Shown one piece after another: positions 1 to 12,548 of a stretch of 64,000 nt of DNA. The stretch comes from Saccoglossus kowalevskii (taxonomy: Eukaryota; Hemichordata; Enteropneusta; Harrimaniidae). Within the stretch, counting starts at the first letter, position 1. Every line of letters begins with the position of its first letter. Under the pieces are notes generated by a model. That model did no database searches and was not told where the DNA came from. It was given only the letters and a program-made list of their open reading frames with translations. The translations under genes were made by a program, and so were the position numbers. The stretch is taken from contig NW_003106599.1 in NCBI RefSeq assembly GCF_000003605.2, positions 9,923 through 73,922 on the forward strand, written 5' to 3'.

Positions 1-139
1 AATATATACAATAGACTGCAAATAGTATATATCAAATAGGCTACAATGGAATATATACAATAGACTACCAATAGAATATATACAATAGACTGCAAATAGT
101 ATATATCAAATAGGCTACAATGGAATATATACAATAGAC
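1..139. repeat. 25-bp tandem repeat, cut by window edge
   Basis: About five and a half units of 24-25 bp alternate between two variants, one with the core ACAATAGACTGCAAATAG and one with the core CAAATAGGCTACAATGG. The array starts before the window and stops at about 139, so its true length is unknown. There is no coding potential. Confidence 0.85.
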
Positions 140-364
140 GAATCGTATATCTACATGTCTATGATATTATACTTGGTCATGTCAGTGTGGCGCTGTATTT
201 GTTCGTACGGGAACGTCTTTAAATCGTCAATTTGATTTATGATCGTTCGAAGCTGATCTTGGAATATCTTTCTGTGTATGTCATGCCTATACAGATGAAT
301 GGTTTAATCTTAGTATTGCAAAATCTTAATGCAATTGGTTGCAATTTAGGCGTACGTGAGCCCT

Positions 365-377
365 TGAACTTTGACCT
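365..377 (-). promoter_or_regulatory. DR1 nuclear-receptor site
   Basis: TGAACT T TGACCT is, on the minus strand, AGGTCA A AGTTCA: two consensus RGKTCA half-sites in direct repeat with a 1-bp spacer. DR1 elements bind RXR homodimers or heterodimers, HNF4 and COUP-TF. Occupancy is unproven. Confidence 0.45.
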
Positions 378-3327
378 TGCGCGTGGTAAACTGACTTGGA
401 AGAATTGTTGAACCATAACGAGTACGAAAAGTTATATTCCAAAAAAACAAACATTGTCTAGCTTTAATAGTGTCTTAAATTTTAATAAATTATGGGCAAT
501 CGACGTTGCTAGTGTGACATTTAAGTTTTGACACGTAGAACATTCTTTTCATTAACAAAATTACATCACACTAGCCATCACTACCGTCCTCACAGGTGGT
601 CGCCAGTTGCATTCTGGGAACACATAAATTCGTCCAATTTTTGTAATTTCCGCGGCTTGGAATGATTTTACATTAAAAATAAAAGAGGGAAAACAGTTTT
701 TTGTCTACAGCAAGCTGTGAGAGTTTGTATAATATCGTCGGATGTATAGTGTTGCGGATATTTCAAACATAGCCCCGCAAACGTAATCTTTTCGTTTAGC
801 GGGGAGGGAGTCGAGGGTGATTTCTGTTAATTAATCTGCGTTGGGGGGGGGGGGTAACAGGAAATGTACACATCTAGTCTGGTGTTTAGCGGTAAATATG
901 CAAATTAGTCGGTGATAACTTGCTAGAGATACTATATTATACAACTTTACATATGCAATCAAACCATAGTTTGCATAAACTCTAAATGTGTTATTTGATA
1001 TACACGTGGATATGATGAAGGCCTACAAGTTCACTTCTCAGTTTTATCATGAATGTTTGTGAAAATATGTTTTTACTCCAACCAACTCATGTTCCATTTC
1101 ATTGCAATGTCCTCGTCTCGGCTAGCGTTCGCACTGATTTTTTTCTTCCTTCCAGCTCTTGATAATGAGAGGCGCAATCCGATTTCGTCGAGCTGAGTGA
1201 GTTTGCGAATTAAAAATGATATATACAAACTTTCATTGCGTTTTATTGTATTAGGGCCAAATAACATACTCGGCATCTCTCTTAAATTATTGTGTGTAGA
1301 CGCAAAAGAGACAGCGCAGTAACGTATGGTTATGGTAAAACAACAAACCGTTTTTTTTTTTTTCATTTCGTGAAGCAAGTGAATGTACTCTTTTTTTGCA
1401 CTTGTTTGATTATATTTTCTCTCTTGTAAACTTTATTACTGAGAAGGCAAGTGGGTTTAATGGAAAATAATAAATATGCTGACCTGAGCGCGTTATTTGA
1501 GTGGTTCACCTTGTTCATCTCGCCTCGTACCAAAGAGAAGACGCCATGTCGTGATGTCAACTGCCGGTCTTATTCTGGTCTGTTCGTTCTATAAGCCATG
1601 GCCAAACATCTTCTTCTTCGTTGAAATAATCGGTTTCCCAATATCTGTCACTCAACTGTAATATCAAAACATTTTTTTTTTATCATCCTATTGTCTAATT
1701 AACTATTTATCTGATAGTGATACGCCAACATTTTTCTCGCCAAAATTTTTGTGCAACCTTTTGCCTATTTTTTAGGTATTTTTTCCAAGTTATTTTTTTC
1801 TGATTTGGAACCAAGCGGACATAGTTTCTATCTTGCTACAAGCCTTGATAGACATTTTGAAAAAAAAATATGAAAAATATTATGCGGGTCGTAATATGTG
1901 ACGTTGACACGATTTAACATCGGCGCTCAAAATGTTAAACAAATAAATAAATAAAATAATTCTGACTTGAATTTTACAAGATACTTGTATATGAAATGAA
2001 CATTAATACAATAAGCCAACCGTGCAATATTTGTTCAACTATCACCAACGGTAAAAAAAAACTGTACTATTGTGTCATCCGAAATGCGGGATAAACCATC
2101 TTAGGACTACTATCATTTAGTTTACTGATAAACGAGCTACTGTTTTTTTTTCATCGCCATTTGGAATTGGAACTAGGTGTGTAAAATGCACAGCCAGTTT
2201 TTAAACGGCTACTAACAATACCCAGTATGGCGGTAAATTAGTATATAACACTTGAGCGGGGAACGAATAAGTTGACAAACTCTTTCTGTAATTTTCCATG
2301 TAAAGCACTTCTAGTCAAGGCTGGCTTCCTATCCGCGGGAGGGATCATTCAACTGACCGACCCGAGTGCAATGTATAGGGTATATTAATTTTCGGAATAT
2401 TAAAGTCAAAACCGTGTACCATAAAGTTAATATAGTTCAATGTCTGCCAAACGAGATGGTCAGTATGTCGCGAGTTGTCCCTACCAGGGGGTTGACGCCA
2501 TAAATGGGGTGAGAGACCTACCCAAAGAAGAGAGATTCAATTGAGAGGGCAAATATTGCATATACATGAATATTGTAATTATTGACTAGATAACATGTCA
2601 TCGACTTGTCATTTTTTTCTAGTTCTAATTATTTATTATGTTTATTGTTTGTCGAATAATGTGATGTAAAAGTTGCACAAAAACAAAAAAGGAATAACAA
2701 CAACAAACACCTTTGTTAGGCCGGGATCATGTATGTTGTATGCGTGAAAAGTAGTTCCGTGACCAGAATTGTTTTCCTCGGACTGTGTGAACACAGCATA
2801 AAATGGAACCATATTGCAAAAGTAAAAATAAGATTTGTTGCCATAGTGATATTTTGATAGGTAGATGGTCAACACAGTCCTGTCACATTCTCCCGGATAT
2901 CATTTTGTTTCAGTGAAAACGTTTAATTCGCACGCACATGCATACAAATACAAAATTAAAACGACAATTCTGATATTCACCGACTGAATCAGCCTGCAAA
3001 TACATATTAAAAATGTTCGAAAACTAATTACCTTGTTATGAGTACGTATAACTAACAACCTCACGCACGCGCACAGTCTGGGGTTCTATCCATCGGACCA
3101 GGGATCGAGAAAGTGGGGTCACATGACTGGGAATTCTCAGTCCGTGTAGTTGTACAAGAGTGTGTGATTGCAGTATTGGCCAACGTTTATCGATGTGTCA
3201 TGTGAGACTTGAAAGGAACCCGACAATTGCCAGCTGCCTTGCGAAACAAAACCTCTCTAACCATATGGTAAACGTAAAAAAATATCGAGACAATTGTGTT
3301 ATAGCCATGAAAAATTGAGTTGCGAGT

Positions 3328-3340
3328 TGACCTTTGCCCT
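3328..3340 (-). promoter_or_regulatory. HNF4-like DR1 site
   Basis: TGACCT T TGCCCT reads AGGGCA A AGGTCA on the minus strand. This is close to the well-known HNF4 form of DR1, although the first half-site departs from RGKTCA at one base. Confidence 0.4.
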
Positions 3341-4378
3341 TTGACATGAAGCAGTGCAGTGGACCCGACCTATATCAGACATTTATGAGAACAATCGCAA
3401 ACCCTTATTTAAAGGGATGTCGGATATGTATGGTATAAATAGTCAGGAAAAAATATCTGTGAGTACCCACAAGTCTTAGCAATCAGGAAAACCACGGTAC
3501 TTCTTCGTTTTGAAGTTCGGACGTCATGCGACTTCCTGGGATTAGATTTGCCTGGAAGATGAACGGAAAAAATCGTACCGCCTAAACTTTTTTTTTTTAC
3601 GACGTATGGTTTGACAAAAGGACTTCCTGTATACTAGTCGACAATTGTGAAATGTTCCAAAAATCTAACAAAATATTTCTCAAATATACAGTTACAAATA
3701 TACAGGGCAGGGCATCGTTTATTTTTTATCATCGCTCCCGACTTTTTTCAACTTTGAATGCAAGTACACGTGCCAATCGCATTTATAGTAAACGTTGCCA
3801 AACAAACCATAGCAGGTTGCCGACATTTATCTACGTACTGTGTATATTAACCAAGGTCCCTCCAACGTTGTATCATTTGGTGAATGAATATCGTCCAATT
3901 GCGTTCGTCTCTCAATTGAGTATGTTTCCCTCTCGCCCAGCGAAGCAGTTTAATTTTTATCTTGTGTTCAACCAAAGTAATGATTTGAGCTTCATACCTA
4001 CGCACCGTTGATCCGGTAAAACGACCACTACGTTACCGGTGAACTCAAACAAAATGGTCATTCTTTTTTTTTTTATCAAAACGCATCACTGAAAAAAAAA
4101 AACTCGTCGCTAGATTTGATCACCACATAATAGACCGGAAAATGTTGTATTGTGTTATTTTTTCCAATTACCACCATTACTACCGGAGTTATGTTTCTAA
4201 AATTATGTTATGACTGCTTGTAGAATCGCTGGGAGCAAATCAGCGCTACTTTCTCTACAAAGAGATAGATAGATTCCTGAGATGAGCTGCTCTAGTGATG
4301 CCGTGTGTATTTACATTACACACTCCACAAAACATTTGAGTATTGAAGCTAGACTTTTTCGCCTATCTGAGAATAGTT

Positions 4379-4742
4379 GTTTGCTGCACCCGTTACTTGG
4401 TGTGACTCAAGCTTGCGCAAAACAGAGACTGATGTAGTAATAGGTACAATACATTTCTTTAAGTCGATTCGAGACCATATTTGGGTTTATTTTACAGGTT
4501 GTTCGCGTCGGTTTTCAGATGCCGAACGACTGCTAGGCAAGGGGAAGTCTCGTATATGATGTTTTTTGTATCCGTTCATTGGGGTGACCCAAGCTTGCAC
4601 AAAACAGAGACTGATGTAGTAATAGGTACAATACATTTATTAAGTCGACTCGAGGCCAGATTTGCGTTTATTTTACAGGTTTTTCACGCTTGCTATAAGA
4701 TACCGATCGACTACTAGGCAGGGGAAGTCTCATATATGATGT
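4379..4742. repeat. Tandem duplication, two units of about 182 bp
   Basis: Two diverged copies lie head to tail. Matching landmarks sit 182 bp apart: GTGAC at 4402 and 4584, each followed by CAAGCTTGC and a shared block around GACTGATGTAGTAATAGG. Each unit ends in a TATATGATGT motif. The copies differ by scattered substitutions and small indels, so the event is not recent. Two short open frames run across the copies but look non-coding. Confidence 0.85.
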
Positions 4743-6235
4743 CGGGCAAGTTAATTGATATATGTGAAATCACAAAATACCTAAGTCAATGTGATCAACA
4801 AAATGGGTTTCGTTTGTACTATTGTTTCTTGTGGTAGATGCATCATTTGTTGTGTTGGATCGTCTTTATTCAAGTCGGAATTATCTGGCGCTTACATTAA
4901 ATGATTTGCTGCGATGATATTTAGCTGGTATAATGAATGAAATAATTTCAAGTTCGTAAATAACTATACTTCAGGCTTTTAAAATGGTATAGTATCCGTG
5001 TTGTTATATTTGTGAAAATGTGTGTATGTGTGTGTGTGTTCTTTGGTATTAACGCTTATTGCTCCGAAGAGAACTTTGACGCAATACTCATATAACTGCG
5101 CGTTCTGTTGGTATATCTGTATTGTGCCGAAACACCACGTTAGTTAATCCAGTAGATTTTATATTAATGCGCGCGTACATGTTCAGTATATATATTGCTT
5201 TTCTCGATGAATCATATACATATACACAATTATTAACAATTGCAAAAACGTCGATTCTCTTTTGAAGATAAAAAATAAATAAATTAAAAAAAAAACTGTT
5301 GATGAAAAGACTTTCGTGTTGCTAACACGCCAACATTCAACATGAAAAAATATGCAAATTTTGATATATGGCGATGTCAGAGGTATAAAACTTTTACGGG
5401 CCTGAGACTGTCACGTTTTACCCTGATATGAATGAGACTGAATACTTTCGGCGATAGAAATACATAAAAATCGACCCCGGAACTGTCTAGAAACAAGCCT
5501 CGACAAATAGGTCACATTAGATGCCGTAACCCAGAAAGGGGATACGGTGGTGGGACTTCATAGCTTGGACGAGATGTAAACAAACCCGCGCTACATGAAA
5601 CCAATTGTTTAGTTTCAACTCATCGTGTAGTTTCCATATCATCTATCGCCACCTTTTGAACATTAAAATTATTTATTTTTTCCAAGAAAGCCCATACCCG
5701 TTCATTCAAATATCGCGCAAGTAGCACCGTAAATAGCTCTGTGGTATTATTAATTTGTTTTTGTTTGTGTTTATATATATTTGTGGTTACATTGTTTTCT
5801 TTTTTTCTAAAATAAACATATTTCACACTTACTATCTTTCGAAATGCGTCGCTTACTCCACCTGACACTTGTTGTAAGATCAAATTTTTAACGAAGGAGA
5901 AAATGCAGTCTGGGCTTCAAAGCTCGATTAAATATTCATTTTCACTGCGTTTCGTATTAAAACATTCAAAATGCGACGAAATATTGTTTTGTACCCATGA
6001 AACGTTTAATAGTAATTTATTTAATCGTGATACGGGGACGATGTCGCGAGACTTTGTAAAGAGATGATGAGATATTATCGATTCATATCTGCGTATTTAG
6101 TGATTTATCGAAACACGAAGAACTGTCAGAGATGTATCGACATGAGAGGTAACAGATCGACTCAACGCGAAAGTATACAACTTTAAACACACGAAATGGA
6201 TCCCACGTGACGATTCGTACTGTATCGATTAAAGA
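4743..6235. other. Intergenic DNA, no gene seen
   Basis: AT-rich sequence with a short GT-rich microsatellite near 5020-5038 and no supported gene, RNA or repeat family. The longest open frame (minus strand, 5620-5883) is low-complexity and resembles no family I know. Confidence 0.5.
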
Positions 6236-6372
6236 TTAAAGCGCGGTGGTCGTCGCGCAGTGCGTGTTCGAATTTCATGTAAATAAACAAACAAAGTATT
6301 TTACACGCGTTGTATACGTCGCTATGAGTCCCATATCGAACAGGACGCGACACGACGACTGCCGCCCTTTAA
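6236..6372 (+). mobile_element. MITE family A, copy 1 (TTAA ends)
   Basis: A 137-bp element is bounded by TTAA at 6236-6239 and 6369-6372. Its ends are imperfect inverted repeats: AGCGCGGTGGTCGTCG on the left and, reverse-complemented from the right, AGGGCGGCAGTCGTCG. A second copy lies at 62966-63098 with the same TTAA borders and nearly the same interior. It is too short to code. TTAA targets are typical of piggyBac-type transposases, but these ends do not start with the usual CC, so the superfamily is uncertain. Confidence 0.75.
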
Positions 6373-6652
6373 AGTAAGTTGGCGTGTTTTAAACATGTGT
6401 TGATCTACGCGACGGAGGAATGTCTTGACTTTTTTGGCGTAAATTTCAGATGCTGACGATACATGTGAATTTTGTCGCGAAACCACACTCCTTGTTTCGA
6501 ACTACGTGACAGGTCTGTGTGGCCATCTTCAGGTCATACTGGCATTATGCCAAGATAATATCCTATCCCGGGGTGTCAACCAGGTCTGGTCAAAAACAAG
6601 TATTCCCCCCCAAGTCGTATCCGTTATAATCCGAATTCACAGTGGTTTCATC

Positions 6653-6732
6653 CCCTTCCTGTTTAATCTGTGTGACACTTACCCAAGGTCCGCCCTTCCT
6701 GTTTAATCTGTGTGACACTTACCCAAGGTCCG
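6653..6732. repeat. Perfect 40-bp tandem duplication
   Basis: Units 6653-6692 and 6693-6732 look identical, each running from CCCTTCCTGTTTAATC to CCAAGGTCCG. Identity suggests a recent duplication, an unfixed variant or an assembly artefact. Confidence 0.9.
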
Positions 6733-8585
6733 GTTCAGTTTAGGTTTGGATACGATTTGAACTCAGTCACTACGCTACTGGTCACCATAGAGAGTGTACG
6801 TTCAATTTGACATCATACGCCCACCCACCCCAACGCACTCATAGTTAGTATATTAAATCGTGTCAATTTTTGCGAAATTAAGAAATACAAACATTCTGGC
6901 ATCCTAGTATATTACATGATTTTACTCGTCCATATTGGTAAATCTTATTTGTGCCAACTTTTCAAAACCTGTCAATTATGCTCCGCTATATATCACTCGT
7001 GGAGATCATGTCGCCTTGGATACAGAGGGTTGGTGCACACTGATGTTGTTTCTATGGGTTACGGGAAGTATTACCAATTCATGTGTTCCCATTTCAGGGC
7101 ATGTCGAATAATGCGATGTTTTGTACTTCGTTTCGTGATTTTTAGTTGCGGTGGCCAAATCAAGTTGTTTTCTCATCAAAGGGGTGTCGTTGACAGTTCC
7201 GGTTTCTGGACTAATTGGACGTAATGAAGTTTATAGTAGTAACATTGTTGTTAGAGTATACGTATGTAAATATCATGCATAATAATAACACTACTAGTAT
7301 ATGTATCGCATATCTCTAGAAAAATCTAAGTGAACTTGAAGTTGACACGAGCTCAGAGTTCCGGAAGACGTGTCTATCCACGCAAATCGTGGTACTGAAG
7401 CCAGAGAAACCGCACACAGCCTCGGCGATGTAACGACAGGTCCAACATCAACTCGTTCCAACTACCGGGCTTTGTCACGGCAATCTCTAAAACACGGAGT
7501 CGTTTTGTACATAACACAATGAAACACTGGGCACACAAGCACGCGATCGGTCCCACGAGGGAGAAGTATGAACGCGACGGTATAAAAGACACAAATTGTA
7601 TTCTTTTACTGAATAACGTGACATTGAATTAGATTACAGGGTAGCCCAATAAAAAAAGACTGTAATGGAAGAGGGAATATATTCGACGATGTTGTTATTG
7701 GTGGGTGCAGTTATGTGTGGTCAGTTACTGTAAGGCGTGACAGTTATGTTGCGGTATGGGTTCCTTGTTCAGACGGCGATGGATTCAACGGCAATTACAC
7801 AGTCTTGTTGTTTCTTTTATAATATGATTTGTCATTTGTTTTAGAAAAAAAATATGTAAATTTGGGTTTTTTAAGGGTCGCGAAACAGTAGAAGTTGATG
7901 AGACCGGTGGATGCGTGATTGTATTGTCTGGTGTTAGTGTAATGATCATCTCGGCCTTTGAGAATGTGTGAAAAGGGATCACTGCCTGGCGTACTTAGAT
8001 TAATGTGTTGTCAGTTTGCGACAATGGAAAGGAAAATAGATTAGAAATAGGTATGAATTGAAACGAAGAAACCTGTTCCACATGTGGCGCGGTTCGCGGT
8101 ACGTTGCAGGTAATTGTATTCTGAATAATAAAAGCAATGTTTCCAAACTTGATGTCGAAATGAGCGATCAGTCATTTTATATTTTAATTAAATTAAAAAA
8201 AAAGAAATTGAACTCGGAACAGAATATGTCCGAAATCCATGCGTTAATCGATGTCACAAGTTACTTCGATTTTAACTAATGACTACCGATTTATTTGTTT
8301 ACATATTGGTTTGATGGACGCGAATATCTTTGTTTGTGCTTCTGCGCTCTTTTGAAGCACCTGAATAGTTTGCGGTGTGCCGAGGATCCCGCAAGTTTGA
8401 TATTTCCGGGCAAACATACACGATAGTGAATTGTTGAGTCCCGGTAGCGGCTACGACGGAAACAAACTGACAGCGCATACACATTCTATCTTATTCTATT
8501 TATATTCTGTCTATTTTTACTATGAAATTATTAAATAATAAACATATTTCGTTATGAACATGAAAAAATAACAACGATTATAACA
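6733..8585. other. Intergenic DNA, no gene seen
   Basis: There are several short open frames of mixed composition and none matches a family. A short stretch near 6750-6790 looks like a collapsed tRNA-like B box on the minus strand, but it cannot fold as a tRNA. Confidence 0.45.
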
Positions 8586-8755
8586 TACTGTAGAACACGT
8601 TGAAATAGCTGCATGCAATTTTAGCGAATTTGACTCTCGGCATGAATTAACAGAATTTTAATTTAGCTAAAGTGTCGACTATCTCCCTGTGAGAATTAGC
8701 GAAATCACAAATTAGCTAAAACAACATGCTAACTAAAAAGACATGTTTTACAGTA
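8586..8755 (-). mobile_element. MITE family B, copy 1 (TA ends)
   Basis: The 170-bp element has imperfect terminal inverted repeats. The left end is TACTGTAGAACACGT; the right end, reverse-complemented, is TACTGTAAAACATGT. TA at both borders fits a Tc1/mariner-type target duplication. The interior is rich in TTAGCTAA. Two further copies lie in the opposite orientation at about 43002-43218 and 63394-63602, sharing the blocks CTCACAGGGAGATAGT (copies 1 and 2) and ATTCTGTTAATTCA (all three). It has no coding capacity. Confidence 0.75.
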
Positions 8756-9321
8756 CATCGCGATGATTTCAAAAGACGGCTTGAACTTTTTTTCTACTTG
8801 ATGCCAAATTTCATGAGAACTGCAAACTCCCGTCTTGGTGTGGTGGATGATTTTAAAGCCATGTGACGATACATTGAGTTAGTTATTCGGCGTACGTTTA
8901 AAGCGAGCTTGATTTCCGAGTTGCTACATACACCGCAGGCGTCATCTGCGTTTGGTGCCGGCTGTACGCTGCAGCGGTGATATAATAAATTGCATATTTC
9001 CCGCCCGAGAACCGTGGCTACATGCGACATTGGTTGCCTTGAAAAAAAAAGAATAATACACACCACGTTGGGCCGATCGTCGGTATGTTCAATACCACGG
9101 ACAAAAAAAATAAACGAAACTTAATTTCAACTGATTAGTATTAGTGACTAATTGACTGTGCGAATAGGGTTTTATTAAGACACATGTATGCATGTTTTTT
9201 CTTATGAATAAGTGACCTAACAATCTTTGTCTTCCACCAACTCCCTACAAAGCTTAGTATGTCTTACTAGTACATCAGACTAAAACACCCCATCGCGCAA
9301 ACACCTGGAAACCTGTTTAAA

Positions 9322-9675
9322 ATGACGCCACGTGTTACGTCTCAATCAAAGAAAGTTTCTGGGTCGCCAACAGCCCGGTTTATAATGTTGTACAAAGCGG
9401 ATTCCCCGAAAATTTTCAAAAACAAAATTGAAAAGCTGCGTGATAGTTATTCTGTGTCAGATGCAGAGTCAATAAAAAGGAAAATCGCGGATGAATTCAT
9501 AAATCATAGTCTGTGTACAAAGGGTGTCTTCTTTTACAGCCTTTCTTTGAAAACCCTCCGCCGACGAATGCTAACAAACTCAACTATAAGCTACAAAGAT
9601 AATTATTTACAGTCGGTTCGGATCGTAAATCAGTATTTTGGGGACTTAAGGGTGAAATATGCTACGCAGATTTAG
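9322..9675 (+). CDS. Unrecognised small ORF, possibly coding (117 aa)
   Basis: I do not recognise this protein. The 117-residue frame is basic and has a fairly protein-like composition, with a mix of charged, aliphatic and aromatic residues. A Ser/Lys-rich N-terminus is followed by Lys/Glu-rich stretches around residues 33-60 that could form helices, then an Arg-rich patch near 80-84. No signal peptide, membrane span or known motif is visible. The ATG context (A at -3, A at +4) is acceptable. There is no clear promoter, no neighbouring exon with matching splice phase and no polyadenylation signal close downstream. It could be a chance ORF, a taxon-restricted gene or a remnant of a mobile-element protein. 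Confidence 0.22.
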   Translation: MTPRVTSQSKKVSGSPTARFIMLYKADSPKIFKNKIEKLRDSYSVSDAESIKRKIADEFINHSLCTKGVFFYSLSLKTLRRRMLTNSTISYKDNYLQSVRIVNQYFGDLRVKYATQI

Positions 9676-10786
9676 GATTTGTGTTTAGGAAGGGCGAGCG
9701 GCTGCCGCAATCTGTCAAATTAAACCACGTAACATTTGTTTAATAATTTTTTCTGCTTTAAATCAGTATCAACAAACAGAGGCGAAGGCGAAGGCTGTCT
9801 TGTTTGATTAAAAGCATGCTAACAATGAAAATGGACGTTCAACAGTTTGTGCTAGATAGGACATGTTACTGGAATGTTACAAATTATGCTCAAGTCGCTG
9901 TACATCAAATACAAAGTAGAGAACGGAAATTTAGTCAAGGGTTTTTTAAAAATCGCTATAGACTAACGTCTACGCACTAGCATATGCCACCTCCACCATT
10001 CCCTCTACCGTCCGGGCGACATAACCTTCCACAAGCAGATTTTCACCCGCCAAAAACATGGTTACAATTTTTTTTTTCACATTTTCAGAAATTTTATTAA
10101 GTTTCAATGTTGTTAATGTTGGACAATTATGACAATTATTTTCTTACATGTTTCGAGCAAGAGTTGTAACATCTCGGTCTGTTTTTGGAAACAATAAGAC
10201 AGTGAACGCAAATGACGATTTTGAGAAATGCGACAATTCGCGTTTGCAAACCTGGGTGATATGCTTCCACATGTTCAGTTTCATTATTGTTCGCTGTTGA
10301 ACTTAATCCAGTGGTCCTTTCACTTGTGTGGTCGGTATTTGAAGCCGGGTTTTTTGGGACGAATTCGCTCTCTTTTATCCATTCTACGGTCGCGTCAATC
10401 TTTGCATTGTGCGTTTTATGACTTGAAACATTTGAAGAAGAAAAAGACAGAAAACTTGTCAACACAAAACATGTACTACCTTGACTTTCAGTCAAATCAA
10501 TTGTTTTAATTCGCGTGACTGACACGCAATATAACGACTTGTACAAATTGTTATAATGATACCGTTGTCGTTATTGTGTCGTTATTTTTTTTTACTGTGT
10601 ACTATAAGAATTAACGGCATCCAGTAAGTCTGAAAAACGCGATAGCCATTTCTTACGTGTTGTATAATCCGGTTTAATTGTGTTTTTTATTGGAAATTTT
10701 AATATTTTCGGGAAAGGTACTTTTTTGAGATAGTAATCTAGATGTATTTTTATAATTGCAGTGAATAAAATTGATGTATATAATCA
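9676..10786. other. Intergenic DNA, no gene seen
   Basis: Overlapping open frames on both strands at 10136-10546 are mutual shadows of one chance-open stretch. Neither resembles a known family. No repeats or RNA genes were noticed. Confidence 0.45.
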
Positions 10787-11008
10787 TTAACCTTTGCAGC
10801 ACCACAGTCAACTTTTGCCCCCTTTTTCACAGATATAAATTCCAGATTTGGTATTCAAATTGCTCACCACGATCTAGTGCCAATGTGGTATCATGACTCT
10901 CTTGTTGGAAATTAACTAAGAAATTACATAGAAAAATAGTACGTAAAAAATGGGGAAAATGTAGTATCAATATATTGGTAGGGAGTATGGTAGCGCTTGG
11001 AGGGTTAA
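10787..11008. mobile_element. piggyBac-like MITE
   Basis: A 222-bp non-coding element is bounded by TTAA at 10787-10790 and 11005-11008. The left end continues CCTTTGCAGCACCAC; the right end, reverse-complemented, continues CCCTCCAAGCGCTACCAT. These are imperfect inverted repeats starting with CC directly after TTAA, the signature of piggyBac-type non-autonomous elements. It is a single copy in this window. Confidence 0.6.
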
Positions 11009-12098
11009 TTATGTTAGAGAAAACACTGGGTTATTTCTCAACGACTTCAATATTGAAGAATCTCCACCGTCCCGCTGAGCGGCGGGACTAGTGGAACGAG
11101 CGGGGCTTATGTACATCAAGCGAGTTATTCATTTTTAGCTTAATACCGTTCTACTCTGGCAGACCTTAATAAGTTTCATCGTAAATGCCCGATGAAAATT
11201 CTATTTAAATCATTCGATTTGTTTCACTATTGCGCTCGGCTTCCGTCGTATCAGTTCTGGTTGCCCCAGGCACCCCCGTTCATCAGCAACGTAATATGAT
11301 ATTGGAGATGCAGGTACGTATTTGTTAAATTCAAAAAAAAAAAAAATCAACTCTGTGTAAATTCCTGATATGATCCGATTCACAGCTTACCTATTGGTGT
11401 GGTTTCTTCGGTATCCTCCGATAAATTGTCGCCATCTTGCCAACGATTCGTGTCGCGTGCTGATTTTGCTAGTTGCCGTCGCCAACTTGGTTTGAAAATA
11501 AATGACTCATTTTCGAAATCGTAATGGGAGTGTTCAGCCGGTCGCACACCGGCATGAAATTTCGTTTCGATTGCGATTTTATTGTACCAGGCTGACAAGC
11601 TCTCTATTATGACCGTATATGCTTGCGATCGACTCGTTCCCGCGTTTACGGTCGCCATAAAAAATCACAGTCTGTGCTCGGTAACAAGTTCGTGTGGTAT
11701 GTTTATTCCTCAAAAAAAAACAGGTTCTGGCAAATACAGCATAACTATTTAAGTCAAAAGCGATCTGAACTTGTTTTGTTGTTTTTTTGCCACAAAGTTG
11801 AAAACCACTGAACGAATAGCGCTGTAGGTTTAGGAGAAGTAAGGCCCAAAGGGGGAATAAAAAAATAGACTTTGGTCTGCCGACAATGTTGCGAGTTCTA
11901 CTAGTTTGGTTTCTATTCGCTACACCAGGGACGCCTAAGGAAACAGTGGCAGACGGTTAATATCTACAGTCAGCTTAATTAGATATTCTTTGTTAATATC
12001 TGAAAGAAGAATTCATTTTTTGCCAATCCTCAATACACGTGTCGGCATTTCTAACAGAATTACACATTTCAAGGCCTGATTTCGCTTTCTGTGTGTTG
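11009..12098. other. Distal upstream region of hox11/13a
   Basis: No gene is seen. A minus-strand open frame at 11380-11658 has protein-like composition but no recognisable motif. This stretch lies 0.45-1.5 kb before the hox11/13a start codon and is a natural place for proximal enhancers. A CACGTG E-box lies near 12040. Confidence 0.4.
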
Positions 12099-12121
12099 AT
12101 TGGCGGAGAGTCAGTCACGTG
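12099..12121 (+). promoter_or_regulatory. CCAAT box plus E-box upstream of hox11/13a
   Basis: An inverted CCAAT box (ATTGG, 12099-12103) lies 17 bp from a perfect E-box (CACGTG, 12116-12121), about 430 bp before the start codon. NF-Y and USF binding to such pairs is known for vertebrate HOXB4. The same pairing recurs at 27371-27392, so this is a plausible promoter module. No clear TATA box was found, and the transcription start cannot be fixed from sequence. Confidence 0.45.
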
Positions 12122-12548
12122 ATTTGTCGGCAAGTGTTTTTTGTGGGCTGAGTACTTCGTCGCCTCCCAATACACGTTGAGCTATAATGTAAGGCAACTT
12201 CTCACTCACATCCACAACACACTGCTTCGGCACCTCACTCGGCGACGGGCTTCCAACAGGCCCATTTTTTTTCAGTGTCGAGTATTTGACGCCTACCCCA
12301 CAACCTACGCATCGTTATTGACTGAGAACAACGCCATTATTGCTTAGAGTCAAGTCTCGTGAAGCCAGCGACGTGTTTTACGGCGATATTTTACTACGCT
12401 ATAGTCATCGATGTCGTAACTTCTGCGTTTTTTAGCCGACATTAGAGATTGACGCCTACAGCAGACATTTCCCCCTTTTTCCATTTGTTGACGATCTACG
12501 TACGAATAACAGTGGAGTTGAAACCGACACACATTCTACGACGCCGCA

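Larger units (their letters stand above)
140..4378. other. Intergenic DNA upstream of hox11/13a, no gene seen
   Basis: Every open frame here is short, AT-biased and unlike any family I know. The stretch holds homopolymer runs (a G run near 843-853 and several T runs), two DR1-type nuclear-receptor sites listed separately, and an ATGGCGG motif at 2227. In a Hox cluster this is where distal regulatory DNA, or the 3' side of the next more posterior gene, would lie. No homeobox is visible on either strand. Confidence 0.6.
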
